This document shows positions 45,321 to 52,533 of a DNA stretch of 64,000 bases, piece after piece. The stretch comes from Brevibacillus brevis NBRC 100599 (GTDB lineage: Bacteria > Bacillota > Bacilli > Brevibacillales > Brevibacillaceae). Under the pieces are notes generated by a model, which was not told the origin of the DNA, searched no databases, and worked only from the letters and a program-made list of their open reading frames with translations. Position 1 is the stretch's first letter. Each line of letters begins with the position of its first letter. Where the stretch lies: positions 4,533,501 to 4,597,500 of the forward strand of contig NC_012491.1 of NCBI RefSeq assembly GCF_000010165.1. Direction: 5' to 3'. Position numbers and translations under genes: made by a program.

Positions 45321-46601
45321 ATGAGTAACAAGGTGGAAGGATTGTTAACGAACACAGATTTTCGCAGGCTGTGGATTGGGCAAACGGCATCACAGTTTGG
45401 GACTCAGGTTGCATTATTAGGTATGCCATTAGTGGCAGCTCTCTATTTAGGGGCCAGTCCCATGCAAATGGGGTTGCTTGGTTTTGCCGAGTATGCGCCA
45501 TTTATCCTTTTCGGTTTGCTCGCTGGTGTATGGATAGATAGATTTCCTCGGCGACCCATTCTTGTCGCCGCTAACTTTTTCAGGGGTGCATTACTGCTCA
45601 TAGTGCCGCTGACAGCCTTAACCGGATTCCTGAATATGACAGTGCTATATTTGATAGCCTTTATAGTGGGGATCTGTACTGTCTTTTTCGATGTCGCCTA
45701 TACATCCTTTTTGCCTTCCATTGTGAGCAAGGAGCAGCTTGTTAATGGGAATAGCAAACTAGAGACAAGTAAATCTACCGCGCAAATTGCTGGGCCGGGT
45801 TTATCAGGTGGACTGGAACAGTTAATCACCGCTCCTTTTGCAATATTATTCACTTCGGTATCCTTTTTTGTATCCGCTGTGTACATAGCCCGGATTCGCA
45901 AGTTGGAGACAGTCGTGACAGATGCGAAAAAACAAAAAAACATGTGGCTGGAAATCAAAGAAGGGCTGCATACGGTTTACACAAAACCGTTGCTGTGGGG
46001 AGTGGTGCGCTGCTCAACAATCTTTAACCTTTCCTGGAATGTTATTTTTAGTGTTTATGTTCTATATGCATCGCAAGAACTCAAAATCAGTGCGAGCATT
46101 GTTGGCATCATTTATGGAACGCTAGGAGTAGGGTACCTATTTGGCTCTCTGCTTACCCAAAGGGCTGTACGTCGTTTTGGAGTAGGTCCAACTATTGTGG
46201 GTTCCGCTACGATCGCAGCAAGTGGCGGTTTGCTTGCTCCATTAGCAGTAGGATCAGAATTAAGCATGGCGTTGATTATGATGACGGGACAGCTTCTTTT
46301 CGGAATGGGTGTCTCCATGTTTAGCATTAGTACCGTCAGTTTACGTCAAGTAATTGTACCCGATGCCCTGCAAGGTCGCGTGAATGCTACCTTTCGCTTT
46401 ATCTCGTGGGGTTCTTTACCGCTAGGCTCGTTGATTGGAGGGATGATAGGGGGGACAATGGGTTTACGGTTCGCTTTATTTGCGGGTGGCATTGGATTGT
46501 TAGCTTCGGCTTGTACATTATTGTTCACCCCATTTTTACAACTGCGTATGAAATCATTTCATGAAGTAACATTGGAAAAAGATGTGTCTATAAAGAGCTA
46601 A
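45321..46601 (+). CDS. MFS exporter (MFS_3 / MefA-EntS-like)
   Basis: 426 aa transporter with 12 membrane segments. The start DFRRLWIGQTASQFGTQVALLGMPLVAAL and motif GVWIDRFPRRP are typical of the MefA/EntS branch, which includes macrolide exporters and siderophore exporters. The ATG has a GGGGGAACG sequence before it. It sits divergent to padR within the inserted cargo. The terminator follows at 46632. Confidence 0.88.
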   Translation: MSNKVEGLLTNTDFRRLWIGQTASQFGTQVALLGMPLVAALYLGASPMQMGLLGFAEYAPFILFGLLAGVWIDRFPRRPILVAANFFRGALLLIVPLTALTGFLNMTVLYLIAFIVGICTVFFDVAYTSFLPSIVSKEQLVNGNSKLETSKSTAQIAGPGLSGGLEQLITAPFAILFTSVSFFVSAVYIARIRKLETVVTDAKKQKNMWLEIKEGLHTVYTKPLLWGVVRCSTIFNLSWNVIFSVYVLYASQELKISASIVGIIYGTLGVGYLFGSLLTQRAVRRFGVGPTIVGSATIAASGGLLAPLAVGSELSMALIMMTGQLLFGMGVSMFSISTVSLRQVIVPDALQGRVNATFRFISWGSLPLGSLIGGMIGGTMGLRFALFAGGIGLLASACTLLFTPFLQLRMKSFHEVTLEKDVSIKS

Positions 46602-46631
46602 GGAGTTTGCCTTAAGAAGTATGAAACTAAC

Positions 46632-46672
46632 AGGTATTCAGGAATGTATTTTTGCTCCTGAATACCTTTTTA
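46632..46672 (+). terminator. Intrinsic terminator of the MFS gene
   Basis: AGGTATTCAGGA and TCCTGAATACCT (12 bases, perfect) followed by TTTTT. Confidence 0.9.
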
Positions 46673-46697
46673 AAATTATCCCGGTTGATCGCTACCA

Positions 46698-46962
46698 ACC
46701 AGAAAGACCTTCTTTACTGGCTAGTACGTAATGCCGAGCTCTGCCGCTAACACGAGAAACATCGCGTGCGACCATAGGAGCGGTACAGCGGGGTGCCCTG
46801 TTCTCTCCACCCACATCTCATAATGAGCCGGGGAAAGCAAATGCTCCTGTACTTGTTCAGGCAGTCCGTTCACTTGCCGCTGGGACACAATCCACGCCGC
46901 TATCTTTTCGGCTTCTTCACGCCTGCCCGTTTTCACGTAATACCAGCCCAACCACGCAGATC
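46698..46962. repeat. Duplicated segment, GH15-like 3' end (remnant copy)
   Basis: Nearly identical to 49941-50202, including the terminator hairpin and the last 80 or so codons of the GH15-like gene. Its right edge is fused to the duplicated yoaP 5' segment. Confidence 0.88.
46721..46962 (-). pseudogene. 3' fragment of the GH15-like glycosidase gene
   Basis: Encodes about 80 C-terminal residues (SAWLGWYYVKTGRREEAEK to LAAELGITY) almost identical to the end of the intact gene at 49962-51044. The first few codons of the open frame come from the fused yoaP piece, so the frame is chimeric and has no proper start. A leftover of a tandem duplication. Confidence 0.85.
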
Positions 46963-47074
46963 TGTCAGCCACTTCTTCTTCTCAGCTACTGAATGTTTGT
47001 ATTGTTTTGCACCTAATGCACAGCATATGTGCTCCGCTTCTATTATTCTTTTTCGTGATTTCTATATACCCCAT
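46963..47074 (-). pseudogene. 5' fragment of a second yoaP copy
   Basis: Matches the first 37 codons and upstream sequence of the intact yoaP gene at 42125-42904 with a few substitutions. It breaks off where the GH15-like fragment begins. Downstream it continues into the intact MocR gene, so this was once a complete yoaP-MocR junction. Confidence 0.85.
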
Positions 47075-47103
47075 TGTTTACCGCCTCCACCTTTCCTCTG
47101 CTT

Positions 47104-48564
47104 TTATCTATGATCGCGGACGATTTGACCAAGCCTCTCAATGCCAGATTCAAAATCGGCGATCGAAGCGTACCCATACGAGAGCCGCACATACCCTTCT
47201 TTCGTCTCCCCGTAAATGTTGCCCGGATTCAGCAGAATGCCCTGGCGTTTGGCTGCTGTAAAGAGCTCCATCGTCGAGAGCTTTCCATTCATTTTCAGCC
47301 AAATGAAAAATCCTCCGTCAGGTACTTCCCACGTCGCGAGCTCACTCATGTGCTTCGTAAGTGCCCGGATGGCAGCCGCTCGTCTTGTAATGAGCTGCTC
47401 TCTGACCTTGTGTACATGCCTCTCATACAAGCCACTTGCCAGCCACTCCTCCGCCACACGTTGTGATAGTGAGCTGACTCCGTAATCCGTCTGCATCTTG
47501 ATATCGGCCAGGCGTTCGATAACTGGCTCGGGCCCCACTACCCATCCAATCCGCAAGCCGGGGGTCAATGTCTTTGACAGGCTCCCGATGTACAGGACAT
47601 GTCCGTGTTTATCTCTAGCCTTGAGCGGCAGCGGTGGAGGCTCTTTCGTCCACAGCTCGCGGTAAATGTCATCCTCGATAATCGGCAGACGCTCTTCTTC
47701 ACATACCCGCAGCAGCTCCAGCCGACGTTTTTCTGTCATCAGGATGCCTGTTGGATTATGAAAGCAAGGATTGGTGTACAGAATCGCCCCATGCTCCTCT
47801 TTTCGCCTCGCATAGATCGCCTGTGCAATCATCCCCTGACGATCCATCGGCAATCCGGCAAGCTCCATCCCCCCCGACTGGAACACATGCAAGGAATTGA
47901 GATACGAAGGCTGTTCCAAAAACACAGTTGAACCTCGATGCAATAACCCAACCGAAATGAGCTGGAGCGCCTGCAATGCACCAGACACGATTAAGACAGA
48001 AGACGGCGAAGCTGTAATTCCTTGTCGTCCGACATAATCACTGACCGCTTGGCGCAGGGGAAGGTACCCTCTCGGCTCTTCATATCCAAATCCGCTAAGG
48101 TTCCTCGTTACCCGCTCCATGACTTGCTTCATCGTATCGACTGGAAACATGTCTGGGGAGAGCTCTCCTTTGCTCAGCTGAATCAGGTCTGTCTGGAATT
48201 CACGCTTATTGATTTCTTGCACCGACGTCATACTTGGCTTGTGCAATCCAGATCTGACGTACTTACTCCAATCCGGCGGTGGTGTCGTAGCCAACAGCGT
48301 CCAGGTATTATTGACAACGACAGTGCCCATTCCCAGCTTGCCCTCGATCAACCCGTCTGCGGTCAACTCCTCCAATGCCGCAATGACCGTGCTCCGATTG
48401 ACTTCGAACGCTTGTGCCAAGTCGCGTTGGCTGGGGATTTTGCTGCCAATCGGCCATTCTCCTGTAGATATTTTTCCTTTGATAAAATCAATAATTATCC
48501 GATATTTCGGCAACCGTTTCTCTCTGTGCAACCTGATCGATCCCTTCCTCTTCCTCATCTTCAT
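47104..48564 (-). CDS. MocR/PdxR-type regulator (GntR helix-turn-helix fused to aminotransferase)
   Basis: About 486 aa. An N-terminal GntR winged helix (IDFIKGKISTGEWPIGSKIPSQRDLAQAFEVNRSTVIAAL) is joined by a linker to a class I aminotransferase-like domain with the PLP lysine in YIGSLSKTLTPGLRIGWV. MocR proteins sense PLP or amino compounds and often control a divergent gene, here the EamA exporter 130 bases away. The start is uncertain: ATG 48564 was taken because the conserved promoter region begins right upstream; a GTG at 48618 is possible. No strong ribosome site for either. Confidence 0.85.
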   Translation of the reverse strand: MKMRKRKGSIRLHREKRLPKYRIIIDFIKGKISTGEWPIGSKIPSQRDLAQAFEVNRSTVIAALEELTADGLIEGKLGMGTVVVNNTWTLLATTPPPDWSKYVRSGLHKPSMTSVQEINKREFQTDLIQLSKGELSPDMFPVDTMKQVMERVTRNLSGFGYEEPRGYLPLRQAVSDYVGRQGITASPSSVLIVSGALQALQLISVGLLHRGSTVFLEQPSYLNSLHVFQSGGMELAGLPMDRQGMIAQAIYARRKEEHGAILYTNPCFHNPTGILMTEKRRLELLRVCEEERLPIIEDDIYRELWTKEPPPLPLKARDKHGHVLYIGSLSKTLTPGLRIGWVVGPEPVIERLADIKMQTDYGVSSLSQRVAEEWLASGLYERHVHKVREQLITRRAAAIRALTKHMSELATWEVPDGGFFIWLKMNGKLSTMELFTAAKRQGILLNPGNIYGETKEGYVRLSYGYASIADFESGIERLGQIVRDHR

Positions 48565-48567
48565 AGG

Positions 48568-48681
48568 TAAAAGTGGTTGGTTTTTTTGATAGCCGAGTGG
48601 TTGCAGATATTTTACCACTTCTTGTTTACCATGGAAAAGAAAGAAGAAGCAGAGAATAGCAGGTTGGTTTTTTCATTCGAA
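48568..48681. repeat. Duplicated MocR-EamA intergenic region (intact copy)
   Basis: Shared with 42964-43072. It contains the divergent promoters of the MocR and EamA genes; AAAGTGGTTGG and TTTTTTCATTCGAA are kept in both copies, as expected for retained duplicate sequence. Confidence 0.8.
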
Positions 48682-48695
48682 GGAGGGAAGTTATC

Positions 48696-49598
48696 TTGTT
48701 TCATCCTGTCAGAAGTCGTATTTTCGCTGCACATGCCATCAGCATTTTGTTATGGGCCTCGGCCTTTGCCGGTATTCGCGTTGGGCTGCAAGCATACTCG
48801 CCGGAGCATCTCTCGCTGCTTCGCTTTCTGATTGGTTCTCTTTTTCTCGGGATACTCACACTGTTTTTCCGCATCCGTCTGCCGGAGTTAAAGGATGTCC
48901 CAGCTATCCTTCTGCTTGGGGGCTTGGGTTTCGCCGTTTACCATACAGCGCTCAACTACGGGGAGATGAGCGTAAGTGCAGGGGTAGCCAGCCTTTTGGT
49001 CACGACGACGCCGATCTTTTCCGCTCTCCTCGCTCTCCTATTCTTCCGGGAGCATTTCGGTGTGAGAGGCTGGTTCGGTGCACTGATCAGTTTTCTAGGA
49101 GTCGCCATCTGTACGATTGGCACAGGAGAGACCCTTCAAATAACAGACGGAATATTCTTGATTTTGTTGGCAGCCAGTAGCGAAAGCATTTACTTTGCGT
49201 TTCAGAAGCCACTCGTAGAAAAATACGGCGTTCTCGCGTTTACCGCCTACACCTTATGGGCAGGTACCTTCTGCATGCTCTTCTTTCTGCCCGGACTTGG
49301 CACAGCGATAGCCCAAGCGCCTTGGGATGTGACACTCAGTGTTGTGTATTTGGGCATTTTCCCTAGCGTTGTTGCTTATTTGTCCCTCGCCTATGTGACT
49401 TCTGTCGTTGGCACCTCGGAGGCTACTACCTCCCTTTACATGACGCCAGTGCTCGCTTTTCTGATTGCTTGGGTGTTGCTGGGTGAAGGTCCTACGCTTG
49501 TGACGATGGCTGGTGGCGTTGTGACGCTTGTCGGTGTCCTGCTCGCAACGATGAAGCCTCGGTTATCCAGAAGCACATTCAAACACCAACCCTTTTAG
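48696..49598 (+). CDS. EamA/DMT family transporter
   Basis: 300 aa drug/metabolite exporter with ten membrane segments in two EamA repeats (AISILLWASAFAGIRVGLQAYSPEHLSLLRF; AVYLGIFPSVVAYL-like second half). TTG start with AGGAGGG nine bases before. Divergent from the MocR gene, a common pairing in which the regulator controls an amino acid or vitamin exporter. The 3' end overlaps a decayed hydrolase fragment on the other strand. Confidence 0.88.
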   Translation: MFHPVRSRIFAAHAISILLWASAFAGIRVGLQAYSPEHLSLLRFLIGSLFLGILTLFFRIRLPELKDVPAILLLGGLGFAVYHTALNYGEMSVSAGVASLLVTTTPIFSALLALLFFREHFGVRGWFGALISFLGVAICTIGTGETLQITDGIFLILLAASSESIYFAFQKPLVEKYGVLAFTAYTLWAGTFCMLFFLPGLGTAIAQAPWDVTLSVVYLGIFPSVVAYLSLAYVTSVVGTSEATTSLYMTPVLAFLIAWVLLGEGPTLVTMAGGVVTLVGVLLATMKPRLSRSTFKHQPF

Positions 49599-49802
49599 AA
49601 ACGCCAGTATTTCCATGCTTGTCGCTATAGGCGTATCGATCGGAATCAAATGCTTGGAGCTTGGAATGACTACCGTTTTGCTTTGCGGATGCCTCGTAAC
49701 CATTTGGATCAGAGAGAGCTTCACATCGAGCTTTGACTCAGTCTCCGCCGGGAGAAACAGAACCGGGCATCTCATTTGTGCGCAGGCATCCTCAAAGTGC
49801 AA
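49563..49802 (-). pseudogene. C-terminal fragment of an alpha/beta hydrolase
   Basis: About 80 residues typical of the end of an alpha/beta hydrolase (MRCPVLFLPAETES, then PSSKHLIPIDTP with the catalytic histidine). Hydrolase-like residues continue upstream to about 49850 but are then interrupted by a stop, and further similar sequence lies in another frame up to about 49900. No nucleophile elbow is left. It overlaps the EamA 3' end by 36 bases. A decayed gene. Confidence 0.6.
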
Positions 49803-49934
49803 ATCACAGACTGTCTCTATGCTCAGCGAGGCAGGTGCTCACCCTGTCTGTGATAGCCAAGCTGCTTGCGAGTATTCCAACAGAGTCCTGAGCTGAGCAT
49901 AGCAACAACTGGTGTCAATAGATGTCAGCAATAA

Positions 49935-49962
49935 GAAAAACCAGGAAGACCCTCTTCCTGGC
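49935..49962 (-). terminator. Intrinsic terminator of the GH15-like gene
   Basis: CCAGGAAGA and TCTTCCTGG with a three-base loop, then TTTTTCTT on the minus strand. The stem begins at the stop codon itself. The copy at 46698-46720 has lost its pairing. Confidence 0.8.
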
Positions 49963-51044
49963 TAGTACGGAATGCCGAGCTCTGCCGCCAGCACGAGAAA
50001 CATCGCATGCGACCAAAGGAGCGGTACAGCGGGGTGCCCTGCTCTCTCCACCCACATCTCATAATGAGCCGGGGAAAGCAAATGCTCCTGTACTTGTTCA
50101 GGCAGTCCGCTCGCTTGTCGCTGGGAAACAATCCACGCTGCTATCTTTTCGGCTTCTTCACGCCTGCCCGTTTTCACGTAATACCAGCCCAACCACGCAG
50201 ATAACAGCAGCCACTGCCCCCCGCCGTAATACGTATCAGCCGGGTAGCGATGCACGCCGTGTCCTGCGCGCAGTTCCTCTTCTATGGCCTGCACGGTCCG
50301 GATCATAAGCGGATCATTCACGTCGACGATCCCATACGGCAGTGCCAACCAGAGAAGACTTGCATCCACAGAAGGATCCCCGACGGATTTTATCAATCGC
50401 CCATTGGCTGTGCCATGCTCGCGTATGAATTGGCGGATGGTCTCTCCTTGCTGAGCGAGTTCGAAAGCTCGTTCGGGCAAATAAGGCTCCATCACCTTGA
50501 TCCCGGCATAAATGGCTCCCAGCGTCACTGGATGGATTCGGTCTCCTCCCTCTTCCCAGCAATCAAAGTTCGGGAGCTGCCAGCACGCCACGACATAGTC
50601 AATCGTCAGTTCAATCGATGGCTTGAGCTCGTGAATCAAGTCATGCTCTCCACTCATCCGCACATGCTCAGCCAGCCCCCACAGCCATGTCCCGTAGCCA
50701 TCGAGCTGAAAGCTGCCCCATTCACCTGCCACTTCTTCTCCGTCCGCTGTATAGCGCGTATGCAAAAAGCGGTCTCTTCCCGCATCATTTTTGTCTAATC
50801 CATTTTTTACTGCCGAAATGGCTGTTCTTGCCTTTGTCTCATGCTTTCGGATCACATCATTACACCATTGGTAAAACTTGCGGGCACTCTCATGCTTGCC
50901 GATACGATTCATCGCGTAGGCCGTAAATGTTCCATCGCGGAGCCACGCATACTGATAGTGGACAAATGCGGGTGAAGCGAGATACGCCCCGGTACTCGCT
51001 TGATGCTGTAGGATCAACTTTACACTTTCCTCGATCAGGGTCAT
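49962..51044 (-). CDS. GH15-like glycoside hydrolase (glucoamylase fold)
   Basis: 360 aa, the size of an (alpha/alpha)6-barrel catalytic domain without the N-terminal beta-sandwich of bacterial glucoamylases. Visible are YAWLRDGTFTAYA, GSFQLDGYGTWLWGLAEH, a FDCWEEGGDRIH block with a likely catalytic acid, YYGGGQWLLLSAWLGWYY and PLLWSHAMFLVLA. No signal peptide, so it acts inside the cell, perhaps on oligosaccharides or trehalose-like sugars. GGGGGGA precedes the ATG. Its 3' third is duplicated at 46698-46962. Confidence 0.8.
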   Translation of the reverse strand: MTLIEESVKLILQHQASTGAYLASPAFVHYQYAWLRDGTFTAYAMNRIGKHESARKFYQWCNDVIRKHETKARTAISAVKNGLDKNDAGRDRFLHTRYTADGEEVAGEWGSFQLDGYGTWLWGLAEHVRMSGEHDLIHELKPSIELTIDYVVACWQLPNFDCWEEGGDRIHPVTLGAIYAGIKVMEPYLPERAFELAQQGETIRQFIREHGTANGRLIKSVGDPSVDASLLWLALPYGIVDVNDPLMIRTVQAIEEELRAGHGVHRYPADTYYGGGQWLLLSAWLGWYYVKTGRREEAEKIAAWIVSQRQASGLPEQVQEHLLSPAHYEMWVERAGHPAVPLLWSHAMFLVLAAELGIPY

Positions 51045-51164
51045 GGTTATCCCCCCTTATTCGGACAAGCCGACTTCGTAACAAATACAGTCGCTGCTCG
51101 TCTTCGGGCTATGCTTTTATAGCATATGCACCCGACATCCAAACGAAAACCCAAGATGCATAGC

Positions 51165-51201
51165 AAAAGAAAACCCACTGGATGCGCATGTCCGGTGGGT
51201 T
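51165..51201 (-). terminator. Intrinsic terminator of the inositol-monophosphatase-like gene
   Basis: AACCCACCGG and CCAGTGGGTT, followed on the minus strand by TTCTTTT. Confidence 0.75.
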
Positions 51202-51210
51202 CTTGTACAC

Positions 51211-52035
51211 TTAATTTTGTGAAGGTACATCGGTATGTTCCGATTTCAGGAACTGCTGCAGCTCCTCATAAAAAGTCGGATTGCAAGCCATCACGCTGCT
51301 TTTTTGGTCGTACGGTAGTGGTGTCCCCGTCATGGTCGTCACCCGACCTCCAGCTTCCTCTACAATAATGCGAGCTGCCCCAAAATCCCACGCATTGAGC
51401 TGCATACTGACGTAGCCATCCAGTCTTCCCGCAGCCACATACGCCATTTCCAGAGCGGCGCTTCCCAAGAGGCGCATTCCGCGAACCTTCCCAGCAAGCT
51501 TTTTCACAATCAAATCAATGCCGATCTGCTCAGCACGCTTGTTCCAAAATACGCTCGTACATAACAAAGCTTGCTCTAGGCTCACTTCTCGATTCACTTG
51601 CAAGGGACGATCATTGAGAAAAGCCCCTTCCCCTTTTACCGCATAAAACAACTCGTCTCTGGAAGGATCATAAACCGCTCCGACCATTCCCTCTCCCTTA
51701 TGATACACAGCAATGGAAACGGAAAAATTGATTTGCTGATGCACAAAATTGGTCGTACCATCAATCGGGTCGATGACCCAAAGCGTGTCATACTGCTTGT
51801 AATCCTCCACATGTGCACTCTCTTCTCCAAGAATGCCGTGATCAGGGAAGCGTGCAAGAATCATCTGAATGACGTGATTCTCCACTTCTTTATCTACGGC
51901 TGTAACAAGATCGGAGGCAGATGTTTTATACTCGACGGTAAAAGGCTCCTTCATTCGCTTCAAACTCAGCTCACCCGCTGAACGGGCGCATTGCAAAGCG
52001 AGCTCCTTGAGAGCCGCCAGTGTTGATGCTTGCAC
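51211..52035 (-). CDS. Inositol monophosphatase family phosphatase
   Basis: About 274 aa, Mg-dependent sugar-phosphate phosphatase of the SuhB/YktC group. The metal-binding motifs GEES, DPIDGTTNFVH and WDFGAARIIVEEAGG are all present. Possible substrates are inositol phosphate, NADP(H)-type or other phosphates. GTG 52035 (AGGTGG eight bases upstream) is preferred over the GTG four codons earlier, which overlaps the site. Confidence 0.9.
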   Translation of the reverse strand: MQASTLAALKELALQCARSAGELSLKRMKEPFTVEYKTSASDLVTAVDKEVENHVIQMILARFPDHGILGEESAHVEDYKQYDTLWVIDPIDGTTNFVHQQINFSVSIAVYHKGEGMVGAVYDPSRDELFYAVKGEGAFLNDRPLQVNREVSLEQALLCTSVFWNKRAEQIGIDLIVKKLAGKVRGMRLLGSAALEMAYVAAGRLDGYVSMQLNAWDFGAARIIVEEAGGRVTTMTGTPLPYDQKSSVMACNPTFYEELQQFLKSEHTDVPSQN

Positions 52036-52047
52036 ACGTATCGCCAC

Positions 52048-52257
52048 CTAAAACTTGACTTATTTTTTCGCAAAGCACGCCCTTTTCTTCCAGAAAGAGA
52101 GGCTTCGATGTTTTAATTGAATATGATGAGACAGCTCGTGTTAAAAAACGGTCATGCTATATGATTTAGTGTACCATACTTTACCTGCTGTTACACCACA
52201 CGTTAGCCATGGGGAGTGTGCCTGAAATGTCGTTGCTTCACCCAACTCCCGAATTAT
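52048..52257. other. Intergenic region without recognised features
   Basis: Upstream region of the phosphatase gene. No gene is seen. It ends at the ybdD-cstA terminator. Confidence 0.5.
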
Positions 52258-52309
52258 TGAAAAAGGGTGTATCCCTCGTCAATTTCTGACTGGGGAGACA
52301 CCCTTTTTT
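52258..52309 (-). terminator. Intrinsic terminator of the cstA operon
   Basis: AAAAGGGTGT(C)TCCC and GGGATACACCCTTTTT form a long stem, with T-runs on both strands. Confidence 0.85.
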
Positions 52310-52320
52310 ACATGACCACT

Positions 52321-52533
52321 TTAGCAGCAGCGCGTTACGCCGCCTTTTTCAAATCGTTCGGTCAATGCGTACAAGTAGTACTCACGCTCTGTCATCGGAA
52401 AGATACCCGGTGCCCCATGCGTCTCGTACCAATGGGCGAGATAGCGGTCATAGTCAGGCATTCCGAAAATGGTTTTAATAACAGAGCTCACTTTGCGCAT
52501 TGCCTTTCGCATGGCTCTTAGCTTGCGCCTCAT
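52321..52533 (-). CDS. YbdD/YjiX family protein (DUF466), CstA partner
   Basis: 70 aa protein with the family core MPDYDRYLAHWYETHG. In Enterobacteria and elsewhere this small protein is encoded right after CstA or its BtsT paralogue and supports transport. Here its ATG overlaps the cstA stop codon by four bases (ATGA), so the link is strong. It is highly basic at the N-terminus. Confidence 0.88.
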   Translation of the reverse strand: MRRKLRAMRKAMRKVSSVIKTIFGMPDYDRYLAHWYETHGAPGIFPMTEREYYLYALTERFEKGGVTRCC

